Of a DNA stretch of 37,931 nucleotides, positions 11,809 to 23,038 are shown in pieces (positions within the stretch are counted from its first letter, which is position 1; each line of letters begins with the position of its first letter). Made by a program: the position numbers and the translations under genes. The notes below the pieces were generated by a model. The model did no database searches, had not been told where the DNA came from, and saw only the letters and a program-made list of their open reading frames with translations. Location: NCBI GenBank assembly GCA_027604665.1, contig JADGIZ010000036.1, positions 1 through 37,931 of the forward strand, written 5' to 3'. Source of the DNA: Polyrhizophydium stewartii. Taxonomy: Eukaryota; Chytridiomycota; Chytridiomycetes; Rhizophydiales.

Positions 11809-11960
11809 CAATATCAGGGAAACCAGAAATCGCCCACAAACGACCGGTTCGAGGGCCGCACGCCAGCGCAGATGCCGCCTCGGCCGGCGGGAATACCAAG
11901 CGGCCAGGCCGCGAGTCTTATTTCGCAAACAAGCATATGCCCCTCATGGGCGTCGCGTGC

Positions 11961-13782
11961 CTACACGGGCGGCACGCCAGCAACCTGCGGTTCGGCGCGC
12001 GCCGCGGCCGCGCCTCCAGCACCATTCGCACCCGCAGCACCCGCAGCACCCGCAGCACCTGCACCTGCACCGGCGCCCGAAGCCTTGCCCTGCGCCTTGA
12101 CACCGCTAGCGGGATGCTTAGAGCCGGCGTCCTTGGGCAGTTCAGAGATCGTCGGCGGCGTGAACATGATGAGGTTGATGAGAAACACGGCCGCAACGAC
12201 AATGATGACGTAGATGAGCACGCGGCGGATTGTGAGGCGGCCCTTGGGTCTGCAACCATCCACAGCAGACGCGGGTCAGAGAGATGAAAGGAAAGGTGCC
12301 AGCATCGGGTTTGGGACTCAAACATACAGCAGCTGCTCAAGCGCGCTGCCGACGCTGACGCTGGCGCGGCGCTTGTACTTCTTGTCGTCGGGGTCGATGG
12401 CTATCCTCAGCTGCGACGGCTTGCGTCCCATGCGGCCTGCAAGTCCAAGTCAGCTATCATGGATCTGACCGTTTCTATGCTGCACGCTCTGGCAGCGCGG
12501 CGCACCATTGTCTGCAAATTGCGCAGATGGCGGAATGCCCGAGGAGTGCTGCGATATAATGGCGTCGCTGCTGCTCGAGCGCACCGATGGATCAGGATGC
12601 GCCGGCGTCGAGGCAACATTGGTTGCTGTGGGAATCACCCTGCTCGCGGGAGCAGATCCAATGCCGTTGATGCCGCTTGGCGCGCCTCCGTCCATGCTCT
12701 GCCTTGGCCCCGCGCCTCCGACACCGCCGCCGGTTGTCTGCCGTGAGTCGTCAGCCAGCCGGCTCGCATTCAAACAGGTGCGGGACACAGCAAGCGCTGA
12801 CCAGCTGCTTGGGGAGAATGTGTTGGCACCACTTCTGGTCCCGGAACGTCGTCCAGATCAGCTTGGCGATGGCAGATCCAGCGTTCTCCGCCGGGATAAT
12901 AGGAGTCTGCACACAACAACGAGCGCTGTTGTTAGGGGACGCAGGGGATGTGTGATTTTAAAAGCAGCAGCGAGAGCAGCACCCACACACCTTGCAGGTC
13001 GGGCAGGCATATCCGGCGAGAGCCGTGTGCTCAGGGAACTCGCCGCAATACGAGTTGATGCAGTCGACGTGGAAGAGGTCTTGGCAGACGGTCAGCCAAG
13101 GCACTCGGGCCGATGCTCCGCCAGTGGAAGCGCTCGCCTCACCGAGGCAGGTTAACCGGACAACCTCTCCCGAGTCGAGCCCCTTGCGGCACAGTGCGCA
13201 GACGGGGTCAAAGTCGCTGTCCTGGAGCCATTGCAGGTACGACCGGACTGTTGCGGATGCGCGCGGCGGTGTTGCAAAGGGCGGCATGGGTGTAGAGCGA
13301 GCATGCCAGCGCGGAAGGTCAGCGTCAGCGCCGCCGCAGCACGGCAGCGGCCCCTGCAAGCGGCGCACCGATGCACTGCGGCCACGTCGGCGAGCGCCCC
13401 ATTCGGAGGCAGGTGGCGGCCGGTGGAGCCGAAGGCGGGACGCGAGGGCCGGTCAGCACGCCGAGAGGGCCGGCTCTGCGGCAGGTTGGCTCGGTGCTGC
13501 TGGCTGCGGGCCGGCCGCGCAGTGAGACGCCCGGCACCCTGCGGCCCGCACTCGCGAGCCACGCACGCGCTGATGGTCGCTCTGGATGCACGTCTCGCAG
13601 ACGTTCTTGCGATGCTCGAAGCAGACTGGGGTGCGCAGCGCGGGCGGTCAGCCGGGCCCAGCCGCCGGGCGGCGCAGCGCATGGCGCAGGCGCAGGCCTG
13701 CAGAACTACCCTGCGCGGGTGCCGCGCTGGGGGCGGGCCACTCACAAAGGTTGGTAACCGTGCGACACTTGCACAGGCCCAT
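11961..13782 (-). CDS. ZFPL1: ZFPL1 family Golgi zinc-finger membrane protein
   Basis: Eight exons on the minus strand: 13746-13782, 13563-13625, 13143-13247, 12991-13079, 12802-12906, 12506-12737, 12328-12436, 11961-12249, giving 342 residues with all phases closing. The N-terminus reads MGLCKCRTVTNLFCFEHRKN with VCETC (a B-box-like zinc site). A RING-like half follows: RSYLQWLQDSDFDP, CALCRKG, LTCLDLFHVDCINSYCGEFP and YACPTC. The middle (about 150-225) is low complexity, and a single membrane span (VLIYVIIVVAAVFLINLIMF, about 255-275) sits near the C-terminus. This is the ZFPL1 layout, a cis-Golgi tail-region protein linked to GM130 and Golgi structure. One donor (12801, GTCAGC) is non-consensus. 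The tail after the span is Ala/Gly-rich (about 65 residues), longer than usual. Confidence 0.9.
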
Positions 13783-13895
13783 GCGAGAATCAGCCTCGGC
13801 AGCAAAGTCGTCGCCTCGCGGTTTCCCGTCCATGCCCTCGCTCCCAGCGGAACAGATCCCACAGCTGCAGGGGCTGCGATGCGTTTATTGAACCA

Positions 13896-16800
13896 CTAGT
13901 CGATCGTGCGCCGCCGTTCGGTTGTCTTGATGGCCTGGATGGTGTCGCCGGCCTGGAAGCCGTCAAAGCCTTCAAGAGCGAGGCCGCACTCGAGACCCTT
14001 TGACGCCTCGGTGATGTCCTTCTTGTGATGCTTGAGCGTTTTGACAGTGCCCTCAAAGACCGTCTCGCCGCCGCGAAGCACCCGCAGAGTGCTGTTGCGC
14101 GCCAACTTGCCGTTGGTAATCCTGCAGCCAGCAATCATCTCGGTCTGCTTGCCGCGCACGTTGATGCTGAACAGTTGCAGGACCTCGGCCTCTCCAAGCA
14201 CCTCCTTGATGATTTCGGGCGGCAGCATATCGGCCATGATCTCCTTGAGGTTGTCCACGAGGCTGTAAATAATTTGGTGCTGGTGAATCGAGATGCGCTC
14301 CGCCTGCGCCTGGCTGAGGATGCGCCGCTCGCATGGGATATTGAACGCCACGATGCGTGCTGCTCAGGAGGCCATGCGGAATGAGCGCCATGAAACACAA
14401 CGGACTGCACCAGGCGAGCACAAAACTCACCGCCTGCGGCGGCTGCCATGGCAATATCGCTGTCGGTGACGGCGCCGACGCCCGAAGACACAATTGTCGC
14501 CTGGATTTCGTGAGAGGGCAGGCTGTTGATGACATTCTCGAGCGCTTCGAGCGAGCCGTGCACATCGGCTGCAAGTGCCAGAAAGAAGCATGAGTCAGCT
14601 CCATGTTTGCGGCGCACACGGCGACGCATCAGCTGACTAGCCCTTAATAATCAGGCGTAGCTCGCGCTCGTTTGAGTCGTCCGTCTCTCGAGGCTTGGAA
14701 GCCTCCCCAGAGAGCATATCTGCGCGCTCTTGCTTCTCCTTTGAGCGGCGCTCGTTGCTCTCCTCAATCATCTTGACGCTGCGCAGCTGCTCGTCGCGCC
14801 GTATGCGATCCTGCACAACACGCTTGGCTTGGTTCTGAGAACGGCAACGAATAGGCGTCAGTATACGACACCGCGAGAGGGACAGACTTACGAAGACGCC
14901 ACAAACCTCGCTTTCTGCCTGGAGAACCAGATCACCGGCGGCGGGAAGTTCTTTCCACCCCATGACCTCAATGGGCATCGATGGCCCGGCTTCGAGCAGC
15001 TCCTTGCCGTTCTCGTCGAGCAGGCGCCGCGCCTTGCACCACGTTGTCCCTGACACGAGCACGTCGCCGGGTCGAAGTGTGCCCCGCTGTACCAGCACAG
15101 TCGCCACATTGCCGCGCTCGCGGCTGAGCTTCGACTCGATGATCGTGGCCTCGCAAGGGCCTTCCGCGTCTCCACGAAGATCCAAAACTTCGGACACTGT
15201 GAGAATGGTCTCCTCGAGCTCGTCGAGGCCCTTTCCTGTCAAGCCGGACACAGCAACTGTTGGAACGTCTCCGCCAAAGTCCTCGGGAATGATATCGTAG
15301 CGGATCAGGCCCTCCTTTGCCTTTTTCTGTTGGATGCAAGCAGAGTTGCTGCAGGATGAGCATACCGTGCGTTACGCCTATACAAAGGCAGGGCGTCACA
15401 CAAACCAAGTTGATTCCCGGCTTGTCGCATTTGTTGATAGCGACGATTATTGGAACTGTGGGCGTCGATATAGCGAATCAGCCTGGATGTAAAGATATTA
15501 CCATGACAAGTGCGACCAAACGCACCATTGGCCGCAAGCGAGTGCTTGATCGCCTCGACTGTTTGAGGCATCACGCCGTCGTCCGCGGCAACCACAAGGA
15601 CAACAATGTCCGTGACCTGAGCGCCGCGAGCCCGCATCGCCGAAAACGCGGCATGTCCCGGCGTGTCCAAGAAAGTGATGCGCTTGCCAGAGGGAAGTAG
15701 CACAGAGAACGCGCCAATGTGTTGCGTGATGCCGCCGGCTTCGCCTGCAGCAACGGACGTCTTGCGCAGCGAGTCAAGCAGCGTTGTCTTTCCGTGGTCG
15801 ACATGGCCCATGATCGTCACGACCGGCGGGCGAAGAGGGAATGCAGACCAATCCTCTGGTTTGGGCCTTGGCTCAAGATCGTCGATTTCGGTCTCGATGA
15901 CAATCGGGTTCATGCCATAGTCCAGCACGACAAGACTCGCCGTCTCGGCCGGAAGCACTGCGGCGTGTCGAATAGAGCGGCGTGTGAGCATGACTCGAGC
16001 ACAAGTTGCGTTAGCGTCGGCCAAGTCAAAGTGCTCACCGTAGTCAGACTCGGTGTTTTCGAAGCCGAGCGTGCGCATCTTCTTGGCCAGGGCCTCTGCA
16101 AGCGAGTATGCTCAGGTGTCAGTGCTGCTTATGAATGTCTCAATTGGCTGTGCACAGCCAACTCACCGTATTTGACGCCAAGAAGCGTGCCCAGATTGGC
16201 AATCGAGATGCCCTCGGGAAGAAGAATGTTCTTTGGTGCAGACTTGTTCTTTTCCGCCTTTTCTTTGGCCATTCTTTGCTCAAGCTCTTGCTCCTTTCGC
16301 CGCTGCTCGCGCTCGCGCTTCTCGCGGTCGCGGTCGGTCTTTCCTCCCTTTCCTTTGCGGTCTCCTCGGCTCTCTTGGTCAGCCTCCGGCGCCTCAGTGG
16401 TTGCAGCATCAAAGTTGAATGTGCCAATGTCAAACTCGGGCTCTTCCTTCCGGGAATCGGTGGCAGACTTTTGCTTGCCCTGTCCTTGCTGTTGGTTCGG
16501 CGCTGCACGCATGGGCGGTCTCTGCTGTCCTTGCTCCCGCGAATGGATCTGAGTTTGGCGCGGCGGACCCTGCAACCGATCTTGGCGACGAGGTCCGTCG
16601 CGGCCATCTCTATCACCGAACGGCTGCCTGGGCTGGCCATATCTCGTCTGCTGCTCCCGCTGGCTGCTCTGTTTTGCCCAGCCCAGATTCAGGCTGAGGG
16701 GCTGCGAAGTCTGCGCGTCTGGCTGCGACTGCCGCGACTGCTGCGATGCACCGCCTGGCCGAGACGGCAAAGGGTTCAGCCGCGGCTGCATGCCGGGTCT

Positions 16801-17373
16801 GCTAGGCTGGAAAGAGGTCTTCCCTTGCTGGGCGGAGGCGGTTCCAGTCGCCGCTGGCGGGGGAGGCGCCTGGCCGGCTGGTCGAGATCCAAACGCAGAT
16901 CCCGGCGTAATCGGAGCTTGCTGCCGAGAGAACGACGGTCGATTCTGCTCGGTGCTCGAGGGCGGCGACTTCGCAAATGCGATGTTCGGGGTAAAGCCAG
17001 GCTTGAGACTGGAACCCCGCGGTTTGAGAGACGGCGAGGCTGGCTGAATGGGCGACGGCGACGCAGACGATGGCTTCGGCTGCGGCGAGCTGGCACCTGC
17101 CTGCGTGCAAGAGTCAGCCGCGAAGACGGCGTTTTAGGGAGAGCGCAAGCAGCTGCCATTCTGCGGTAGCTGCAAGCGCGGCCTGCACAGCGCAGGAGGG
17201 TCTTTGGCCAGCGCTGAGCACGAACCGGGTCGTCGCGATCTTGTGAGCGGACTTGGGTCGACGAGCCGAGGCCGCGCCTTGAAGCAAGAGATACGGCCGG
17301 CATCACGGCCAGCGGCGGAGTGCATGGCCGGGATGAAGATTGGGCGAGCATGAGATGCGCGTGTGGCCGCCAT
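13896..17373 (-). CDS. Mitochondrial translation initiation factor IF-2
   Basis: Exons on the minus strand: 17226-17373 (proposed), 16167-17096, 15526-16095, 15406-15455, 14892-15326, 14642-14834, 14431-14568, 13896-14359; about 975 residues. The GTPase centre is clear: G1 GHVDHGKTT, switch [11 protein letters not shown]4 NKCD (in [15 protein letters not shown]) and [15 protein letters not shown]. Domains II-IV follow ([39 protein letters not shown]; the C-terminal fMet-tRNA-binding barrel). About 360 residues before the G domain are Gln/Pro/Ser-rich and highly charged. The proposed first exon ([15 protein letters not shown]) is basic with few acids and could be a mitochondrial presequence; ATGs at 17325 and 17472 are alternatives. 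One junction (14642/14568) needs a GC-AG intron to rejoin IIK to ADVHGS. The factor places initiator tRNA on mitochondrial ribosomes. Confidence 0.93.
14569..14641 (-). other. Probable GC-AG intron in the mtIF2 gene
   Basis: This 73-nt minus-strand intron has a GC donor (AAGG/GCTAGTC) and the acceptor CTTGCAG. Splicing here is in phase 1 and restores [14 protein letters not shown], a conserved IF-2 junction. Read through, the frame stops three bases into the intron. The only nearby GT donor (at 14637-14636) does not give a workable phase. Confidence 0.6.
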
Positions 17374-17496
17374 CCCCCTGCGCCTGCTGCTGCAGCGGCG
17401 GCCGCTGCGGCGCCGTGCTGTCGTCGCAATCGAAGCATCCGAAGAAAATTGGAAATCGGCTCCAAAGCACATTTTGGTGCAGCAGTGTATGTCGAG

Positions 17497-17530
17497 CCAA
17501 TGGTTCGTGTTTGGGACCATATCACGTGAT
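17497..17530. promoter_or_regulatory. CCAAT box and CACGTG E-box in the mtIF2/Cdh1 spacer
   Basis: CCAAT is at 17497-17501 and the perfect palindrome ATCACGTGAT at 17521-17530, between the divergent mtIF2 and Cdh1-like genes. ATCACGTG equals the Cbf1/CDEI-type bHLH core; CCAAT is the Hap-complex core, which in fungi often controls mitochondrial genes. The function is an inference from the motifs. If mtIF2 starts at an upstream ATG (17547), the sites would be coding. Confidence 0.4.
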
Positions 17531-17585
17531 GCGGAGGTTGATGGCATGGCCGCCTTGCCGGCCAAACACACACCCTCTCGGCCAG

Positions 17586-19817
17586 ATGGACCACCAGTAC
17601 CTGCGCCTGCTCAACGAGTCGCACCACAGCAGCGGCGCGCCTCCGCCGAGCCAGGCGCCTCCCAGAACGCCGCCGCGCGCTGCCGACCGCGGCGCGGGTC
17701 ACGGCCGCGGCCGCAGCCACCGCCACGCCAGGGGCGCCAGCCCAACGCCGTCCGGACGCGACTCCAGCAGGGACGACGCCGACACAGACGCGGACGAGGC
17801 CGCCCACGCGGCCGTGCCGTTCATGGCACCGGCGGCCGCCGAGTTTGCCCAGGACCCGTCTTCTCCACTGCACTTCTCGCACATAGTCCCGCACGAGAGG
17901 CTGCCAGGCACGTCACAGGCGCCGCGCTCGACCAAGAAACCCAGATCCTGCGCTCCCGCCGAAGCGTGCGACAGGTGCGGGCGCGGGCGAGCTGAGCCGG
18001 CTCTCCACATGCGGCAGACTGATCGCCCGCCTTGCAGGTTCATCCCGTCGCTTTCTTCCAGGGAGCAGCAGACCTACTACTTGGGAGCACGTGTTCCGAA
18101 ACGCAAGGCCGGCACCGCAAACACGGACATCACGTCCGCCGGTGCGAGATAGCCGCCGTCTCGTGCGGGCGGAGTCATGCATGCCCACCCTGCGCTTGCT
18201 GACGTGCGGCCGCTTCGTAAAGCAGACGAGGCCACCTCACTAACATACCAAGACTTCCTCAAGACCGAGATTCTGTCGGTCGACCAAGGGCCCAACAGCT
18301 CCGTATTGCAGCTCACCCCGAGCAGTCGGCGGAACAGGGACAAGGTCGATAGCGTCACACGCTTATCCCGCACGAGCCAAAATCCTTTGAACACACCCAA
18401 GAAACAACCACGGTATATATCAAAAACACCTTACAAGGTCCTCGATGCGCCCGAGCTTCAGGTGCGCGCGAGCCTCGGTCTTCGAGTTCCCTGCACAGCG
18501 ATGATGCTGACTGCTGACAACTCGCCTCGCGTCGTTGCGTGCTCGTTTATGCTTGGTGTAGGACGACTTTTATCTCAATCTAGTCGATTGGTCATCGAAA
18601 AACATCCTGGGCGTTGGCCTCGGCTCCTGCGTGTACCTCTGGAACGCCGCGACATGCAGCGTGAGGCGATCGCCGGTTCAAGCTTTCCGCCGGGTGGTGT
18701 GGCTGCTGCTGACGCGCACCACTGCAATGGCTTGCCAGGTCACCAAGATGTGTGATCTCGGCAGCAACGATACTGTGACGTCAATCAGTTGGATCCAGCG
18801 GGTGAGGAACGCGGTGCACGCCGCCGCCTCCTTTTCGTGGTGCGAGAGGGCAAGACTGGCTCACAAAGTCGCTTTAACAGGGCTCGCATCTTGCGGTCGG
18901 CACCAACAAGGGTCTCGTGCAGCTGTGGGACGTTGAGCGCAGCAAAAAGGTTCGCCAGTTTACCGGTCACAGGTCTCGCGTCGGTAAGAAGACTGCTACA
19001 ATGTCCCTCGCTCGGTGGATCCCCGGCCGCCGAATCCTTCCTTGCTGCATCCAGCTCGACGATGCTGATACAGGTTTCTCGCATTCAGGTGCCTTGTCAT
19101 GGAGGTACGAGATGCTGGCGTCGGGCAGCAGGGACCGCTCGATCCTCCTGCGCGACGTCCGCGAGCCAGGCGATCACGTATTCAAGTTTACCGGCCACCG
19201 CCAGGAGGTTTGCGGCCTTCGCTGGAGCCCCGATGACGACGTTCTAGCGTCAGGAGGGAACGACAACAAGCTCTTTATCTGGGACGCCCGCTCGAAAAAG
19301 GAGCTTTCCTGCTTTGAGCATCACAAGGCCGCTATCAAAGCCATCGCATGGTCGCCGCACGAGGTGCGTGAAAAACACCGGCATCGCCTGAACAGGCTCT
19401 CTCGGCTTTTGTCCTTGCGCTGACCATCGGTTTGCCATCCAGAGAGGCCTCCTTTCTTCGGGCGGCGGCACGCAAGACAAGTGCATACGCCACTGGAACA
19501 CGCTCACATCCGAGCTCAAATCCTACGTCGATACAAACTCCCAGGTCTGCAATCTGGCGTGGTCGAAATATTCGAAGGAGCTGGTCAGCACCCACGGCTT
19601 CTCGCAAAACAAGATCATTGTCTGGAAATACCCCTCAATGCAGCAGATCGCCACGCTGACGGGACACTCCCTCCGCGTGCTCTATCTGGCCATGTCGCCC
19701 GACGGAGAGAGCATCGTCACCGGCGCGGGCGACGAGACGCTTAGATTCTGGACCGTTTTCAACAAAAAGTCACCCAAGTCGGCTGCGCAGGCATGCCACA
19801 AGCCGGTCATCCGATGA
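17586..19817 (+). CDS. APC/C activator, Cdh1/Fizzy-related (FZR1) type WD-repeat protein
   Basis: Eight exons: 17586-17974, 18038-18090, 18226-18461, 18562-18660, 18739-18801, 18881-18983, 19089-19363, 19443-19817, giving 530 residues; every phase closes. The N-terminus MDHQYLRLL resembles the Cdh1 start; about 90 polar residues follow. The C-box DRFIPS (about residues 129-134) spans the first intron. [20 protein letters not shown] leads into a seven-bladed WD40 propeller with [60 protein letters not shown] and [20 protein letters not shown]. The protein ends VIR, an IR tail that docks on Cdc27/APC3. It recruits D-box/KEN substrates to the APC/C in late mitosis and G1. [20 protein letters not shown] and the GSHLAVG blade favour Cdh1 over Cdc20. 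Confidence 0.95.
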
Positions 19818-20277
19818 AGGCCATACACCACAATTTTGGTTTTCCTCTGAGCTCACGCACACCAAGCACACGTGGTCGACCGCAGCAGTATTCCCCTTCT
19901 GGTCTACAGCCTATTCCTTTTGTTGATTTTCTCTTCTCTCGATGCCCTCCCTGTGCCCGCGCGCATTTTTCCTTTGCTCGCATCCATGAGGATGGCATTT
20001 GCATTGAACACCCTCCTCTCCCAGCTGGCCTCGCCTGAATTGCGGCCAAAACACAACCCCGAGCAACGCTTGTGCTCTTCATTCCGCCATTTCCCTTTTC
20101 ATTCCATTGCCACCCGGCGGGCTGACGGCAGGCTGGATGTTGCCTCGCTTCCTGGCCACGCTCCTTCTCGGTCGTGGGTGAATTAATGTTTTTTTCTCGA
20201 ATCTTCATCACGGATGCGACCAACATGACGTCGGCGCAGACTAATTTCATGGCTTTGGGGATCTTGCAAGACGATCC
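19818..20277. other. Convergent 3' intergenic region, pyrimidine-rich
   Basis: These 460 bp separate the stop codons of the Cdh1-like gene and LRRC45. The strand shown is rich in C and T with several CTTTTC/TTTTTC tracts and is lower in GC than its surroundings, as expected for two facing 3' UTRs. I see no gene. Confidence 0.5.
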
Positions 20278-22988
20278 TCATTTAGCCGTCATTTCGGCGC
20301 GAGCAATTGTCTTGCGTGTGCGCTGCGCCAGCAAACTATTGATGCTCAGCTGCAGCTCCTTCATCTGCATGAATTCGTTTGTGTGAGCGCAAAGTAGAGT
20401 GTCGTCCCATGCAACTCAGGCACGCACCTTCAGCATGTTTTCCTCTTCGCTTGCCTCGAGCTCCTCATCGCGCTTGCGAATCTCATCCTTGAGCCGTGCG
20501 ATCGTGGCCTCGCATGCATGTATCTGCTGCTGCTGCTTGTCTGTCTCGTCACGGCGATCACGTCGCTCGCGGTCCACGAGCTCGCGTTTCTCGCGCTCAA
20601 ACGCTTCGCGCAGACGTGCCGCATCAGCCTGACTGCTGGCGAGTTGCGCCTCGACGGCCTTTGTTTCGCGGCGAGCGTCCTCTAGCCGCGCGCGCAGTTG
20701 CGTGATGTCCGTGGCATAGTGCGACTCCTTGGCTTTGAGATCGGATATGTCGTGGTTGAGCTGACCGCGCTGTTCTTGGAGACGCTTGAGTTCGGCCTCA
20801 TGCTCCTTGATGGACTGCGTATAAGTGTGCAGATGCGACGCCGCCTCGGCCTGAAGCGTGTCGCGCTGACGAAGCAGATTCTGCAGCTGCACTTCAAGAT
20901 CCTTTCGTCTCGCTTCCTTGTCACGATACCGCCATTATTGTCAGCACTCGTGTTTCGCGTGTGGCGGACCAAGATAGCAACGCGTACTTCATCTCGGTGG
21001 ATGCGAGTCTCGGCCTCGGAAAGCTCTTCGGCCCAGTGGCGCTTGTCTGCCATGTGCCTTGTGCGGATCGCGTCAATCTCCTGTACCGCATGTTCGCGAA
21101 ACGAGGCTGGCAGAATTAGCACCATCGCCACATGAGCTGCACATCGGATTCTGGCTCAAGCGGCAACCTCGTGCGCACGGGTCTTGTCGAGCTCGAGTGC
21201 CCTTATGCGTTCTTCGTACTTTTTTCCTCGCTCGGCAATCTCGTCGTCCTTGGCGCTTTGCAGCGCGAGTAACTTGTTGTGGCTGATTGACTCGTGGCGC
21301 TGAAGTTTCTCTATGACCTCATTTTAGCAGGTTTCATCCTCGCTCATATCTCGGGCGAGTTTGAGTACCTTCCCAAAGCTGCGCGATAGCCTTTTCCTTT
21401 TCCTTGCTTTTGGCGATGTCGTCCAGCAGCATGGCCTTGTCGCGGCGCAGCACCTCGCAATCCATCTCGGCGCGCTTCAGCGCCGCTTCAAGCTCGAGCA
21501 ACCGAGTGGTCGTCTGCGAAGAGAGTTTCTGGTATCCATCCTCCGCTTTGATGCGGCGCTGGGGACAACAGCTCGTCAGCCTGCGGTGCGAATCGATTGC
21601 GCGGAACTCGTGCCGCACCTCGCGTTCGGCCACGAGCTCCCTTTGCAGGTCTGTTATCTGCGCCTGAGTTTGGCTGCGCTCCTTGACAACCTGCTCCTCA
21701 AACGCATGCTTTTCGTTTGTCAAGCGCTCAATCTTCGCCTGCAGCATGCGATAGGCGTCCTGTGCCTCAGCGATTTCCGAGCTTGCAAGCGACAGCTTCT
21801 GCGACAGCGACAGTGCTGTTTGGTCTGTTGCGGCAAGCTTGCTCGACAGCTTAGAAATGGCTTCTTGGTGCGACTGCGTAAGCGTCTGCAGTGTGCTCGT
21901 GAGGTTCTCTGTGTGTGCCTTTGTGTGCAGCTCATGCTTGAACCTGTCGCGGTTGCGCTCGAGAGCCGATGCAATGCCGCGATGGATGTCCTCTGGAATC
22001 TCGTTGCCCGTCATATCGAGATCCATGAGCACCACGTTCCACTTGAGCAGGTCGAGGAACGCGCGGCCACCGATCAAGCCTGCGTTGTTCCAGCGAAAGT
22101 CTGCCGTGGGCGCCTGATCAGCAAAGCACCTTTGATTCATGGATGCAGGGACCACGCATGGCGCACCGAGCTTCCGAAGGCGAGTATTGTGCTTTAGGCA
22201 GAGGGCAATGTGGTGTGAAGCTTGTGGTCCGATCTTGTTGTTGCGCAAGTCAAGCTCCTCGAGCGTTTGGTTGATGGAAAGAGCATCGGCGATAGCGCGC
22301 ACGCCCGATTCCCAGATCCCGATGCAGTTCCACTCCAAGTTGAGGCTGCCCGCAACATGCGCAGCTCATGTCAGCCACATGTCACATGGCCCATGCCCGG
22401 GCCGGAAAAGAATCCCTTGCCTCTTGAGTGCTGTGTTGATCTTGAGCATCTGCCCGAGAGCGATGGCGCCGTCTGCACGGATGCTGTTTCCGCGCAGGTC
22501 AAGGTACGTAACTGTCGTGTTGGTTTTGAGCGCGCCGGCAATGAGGATGCAGCCTGTCATGGCAGACATGCAGCCGAGCGCCCGACATGCGTTAGCACCC
22601 TAGGTGGGCGGCGACCGGTGAGATTCCGTTCAAGACCCTCACCATCATCGCCAAGGAATGCATCCGCGAGTACGATGCGGGTGAAGAAGCAGTCGTCGGC
22701 CAGTGCGAGAGACAGAGCAGTGCACGCCTTTAATGGCACAGACTGGCCAGAGAGGTCGAGCTTCTCGACGAACGAGCGCTTCGCCGGTGATGGTGGCGCT
22801 GCGCCGCCGCCGCCGCTGTTGTTTGTGGTGTTGTCGGCAGCGGCCGCATCTCCTCGCCTGAGCGAGTCGGCGTCCCGGCCAGCGTCGACCTGTGCCTTGC
22901 GGCGCGAGAGGGCATCGAGCACCGCTTGCAGCGGCTGCACGGCGAGCTCGGCGCAGCGCGATACGTAGGAGGCCCGGAACGACTCCAT
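20278..22988 (-). CDS. LRRC45: LRRC45 family centrosomal/basal-body leucine-rich-repeat coiled-coil protein
   Basis: Nine exons on the minus strand: 22643-22988, 22421-22553, 22167-22345, 21619-22100, 21369-21558, 21179-21310, 20988-21106, 20428-20916, 20278-20364, giving 718 residues with closing phases. The start MESFRASYVSRCAEL, the repeats LDLRGNSI, LNLEWNCIGIWE, LDLRNNKIG, FRWNNAGLIGGRAFLDLL and LDMTGNEIP (about residues 60-230), and the long coiled coil that fills the rest match LRRC45. That protein forms fibres at the proximal centriole ends, supports centrosome cohesion, and acts at the distal appendages in early ciliogenesis. A Gly/Ser/Asn insert at about residues 50-65 precedes the first repeat. 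The junction 22421/22345 uses a GC-AG intron. Intron 21559-21618 could be retained in frame (20 extra residues). Its presence in a fungus implies true centrioles. Confidence 0.92.
22346..22420 (-). other. Probable GC-AG intron in LRRC45
   Basis: This 75-nt minus-strand intron has the donor AAGAG/GCAAGG, close to the known GC-donor consensus AG/GCAAGT, and the acceptor CGGGCAG. Splicing in phase 2 gives NTALKSLNLEWNC, which continues the leucine-rich repeat exactly. No GT donor near the exon end gives the right phase. Confidence 0.75.
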
Positions 22989-23038
22989 CTGCGGGCAAGT
23001 CCAACGTCGGGCATGAGAGCTCAACTCAACTTCCTTTG

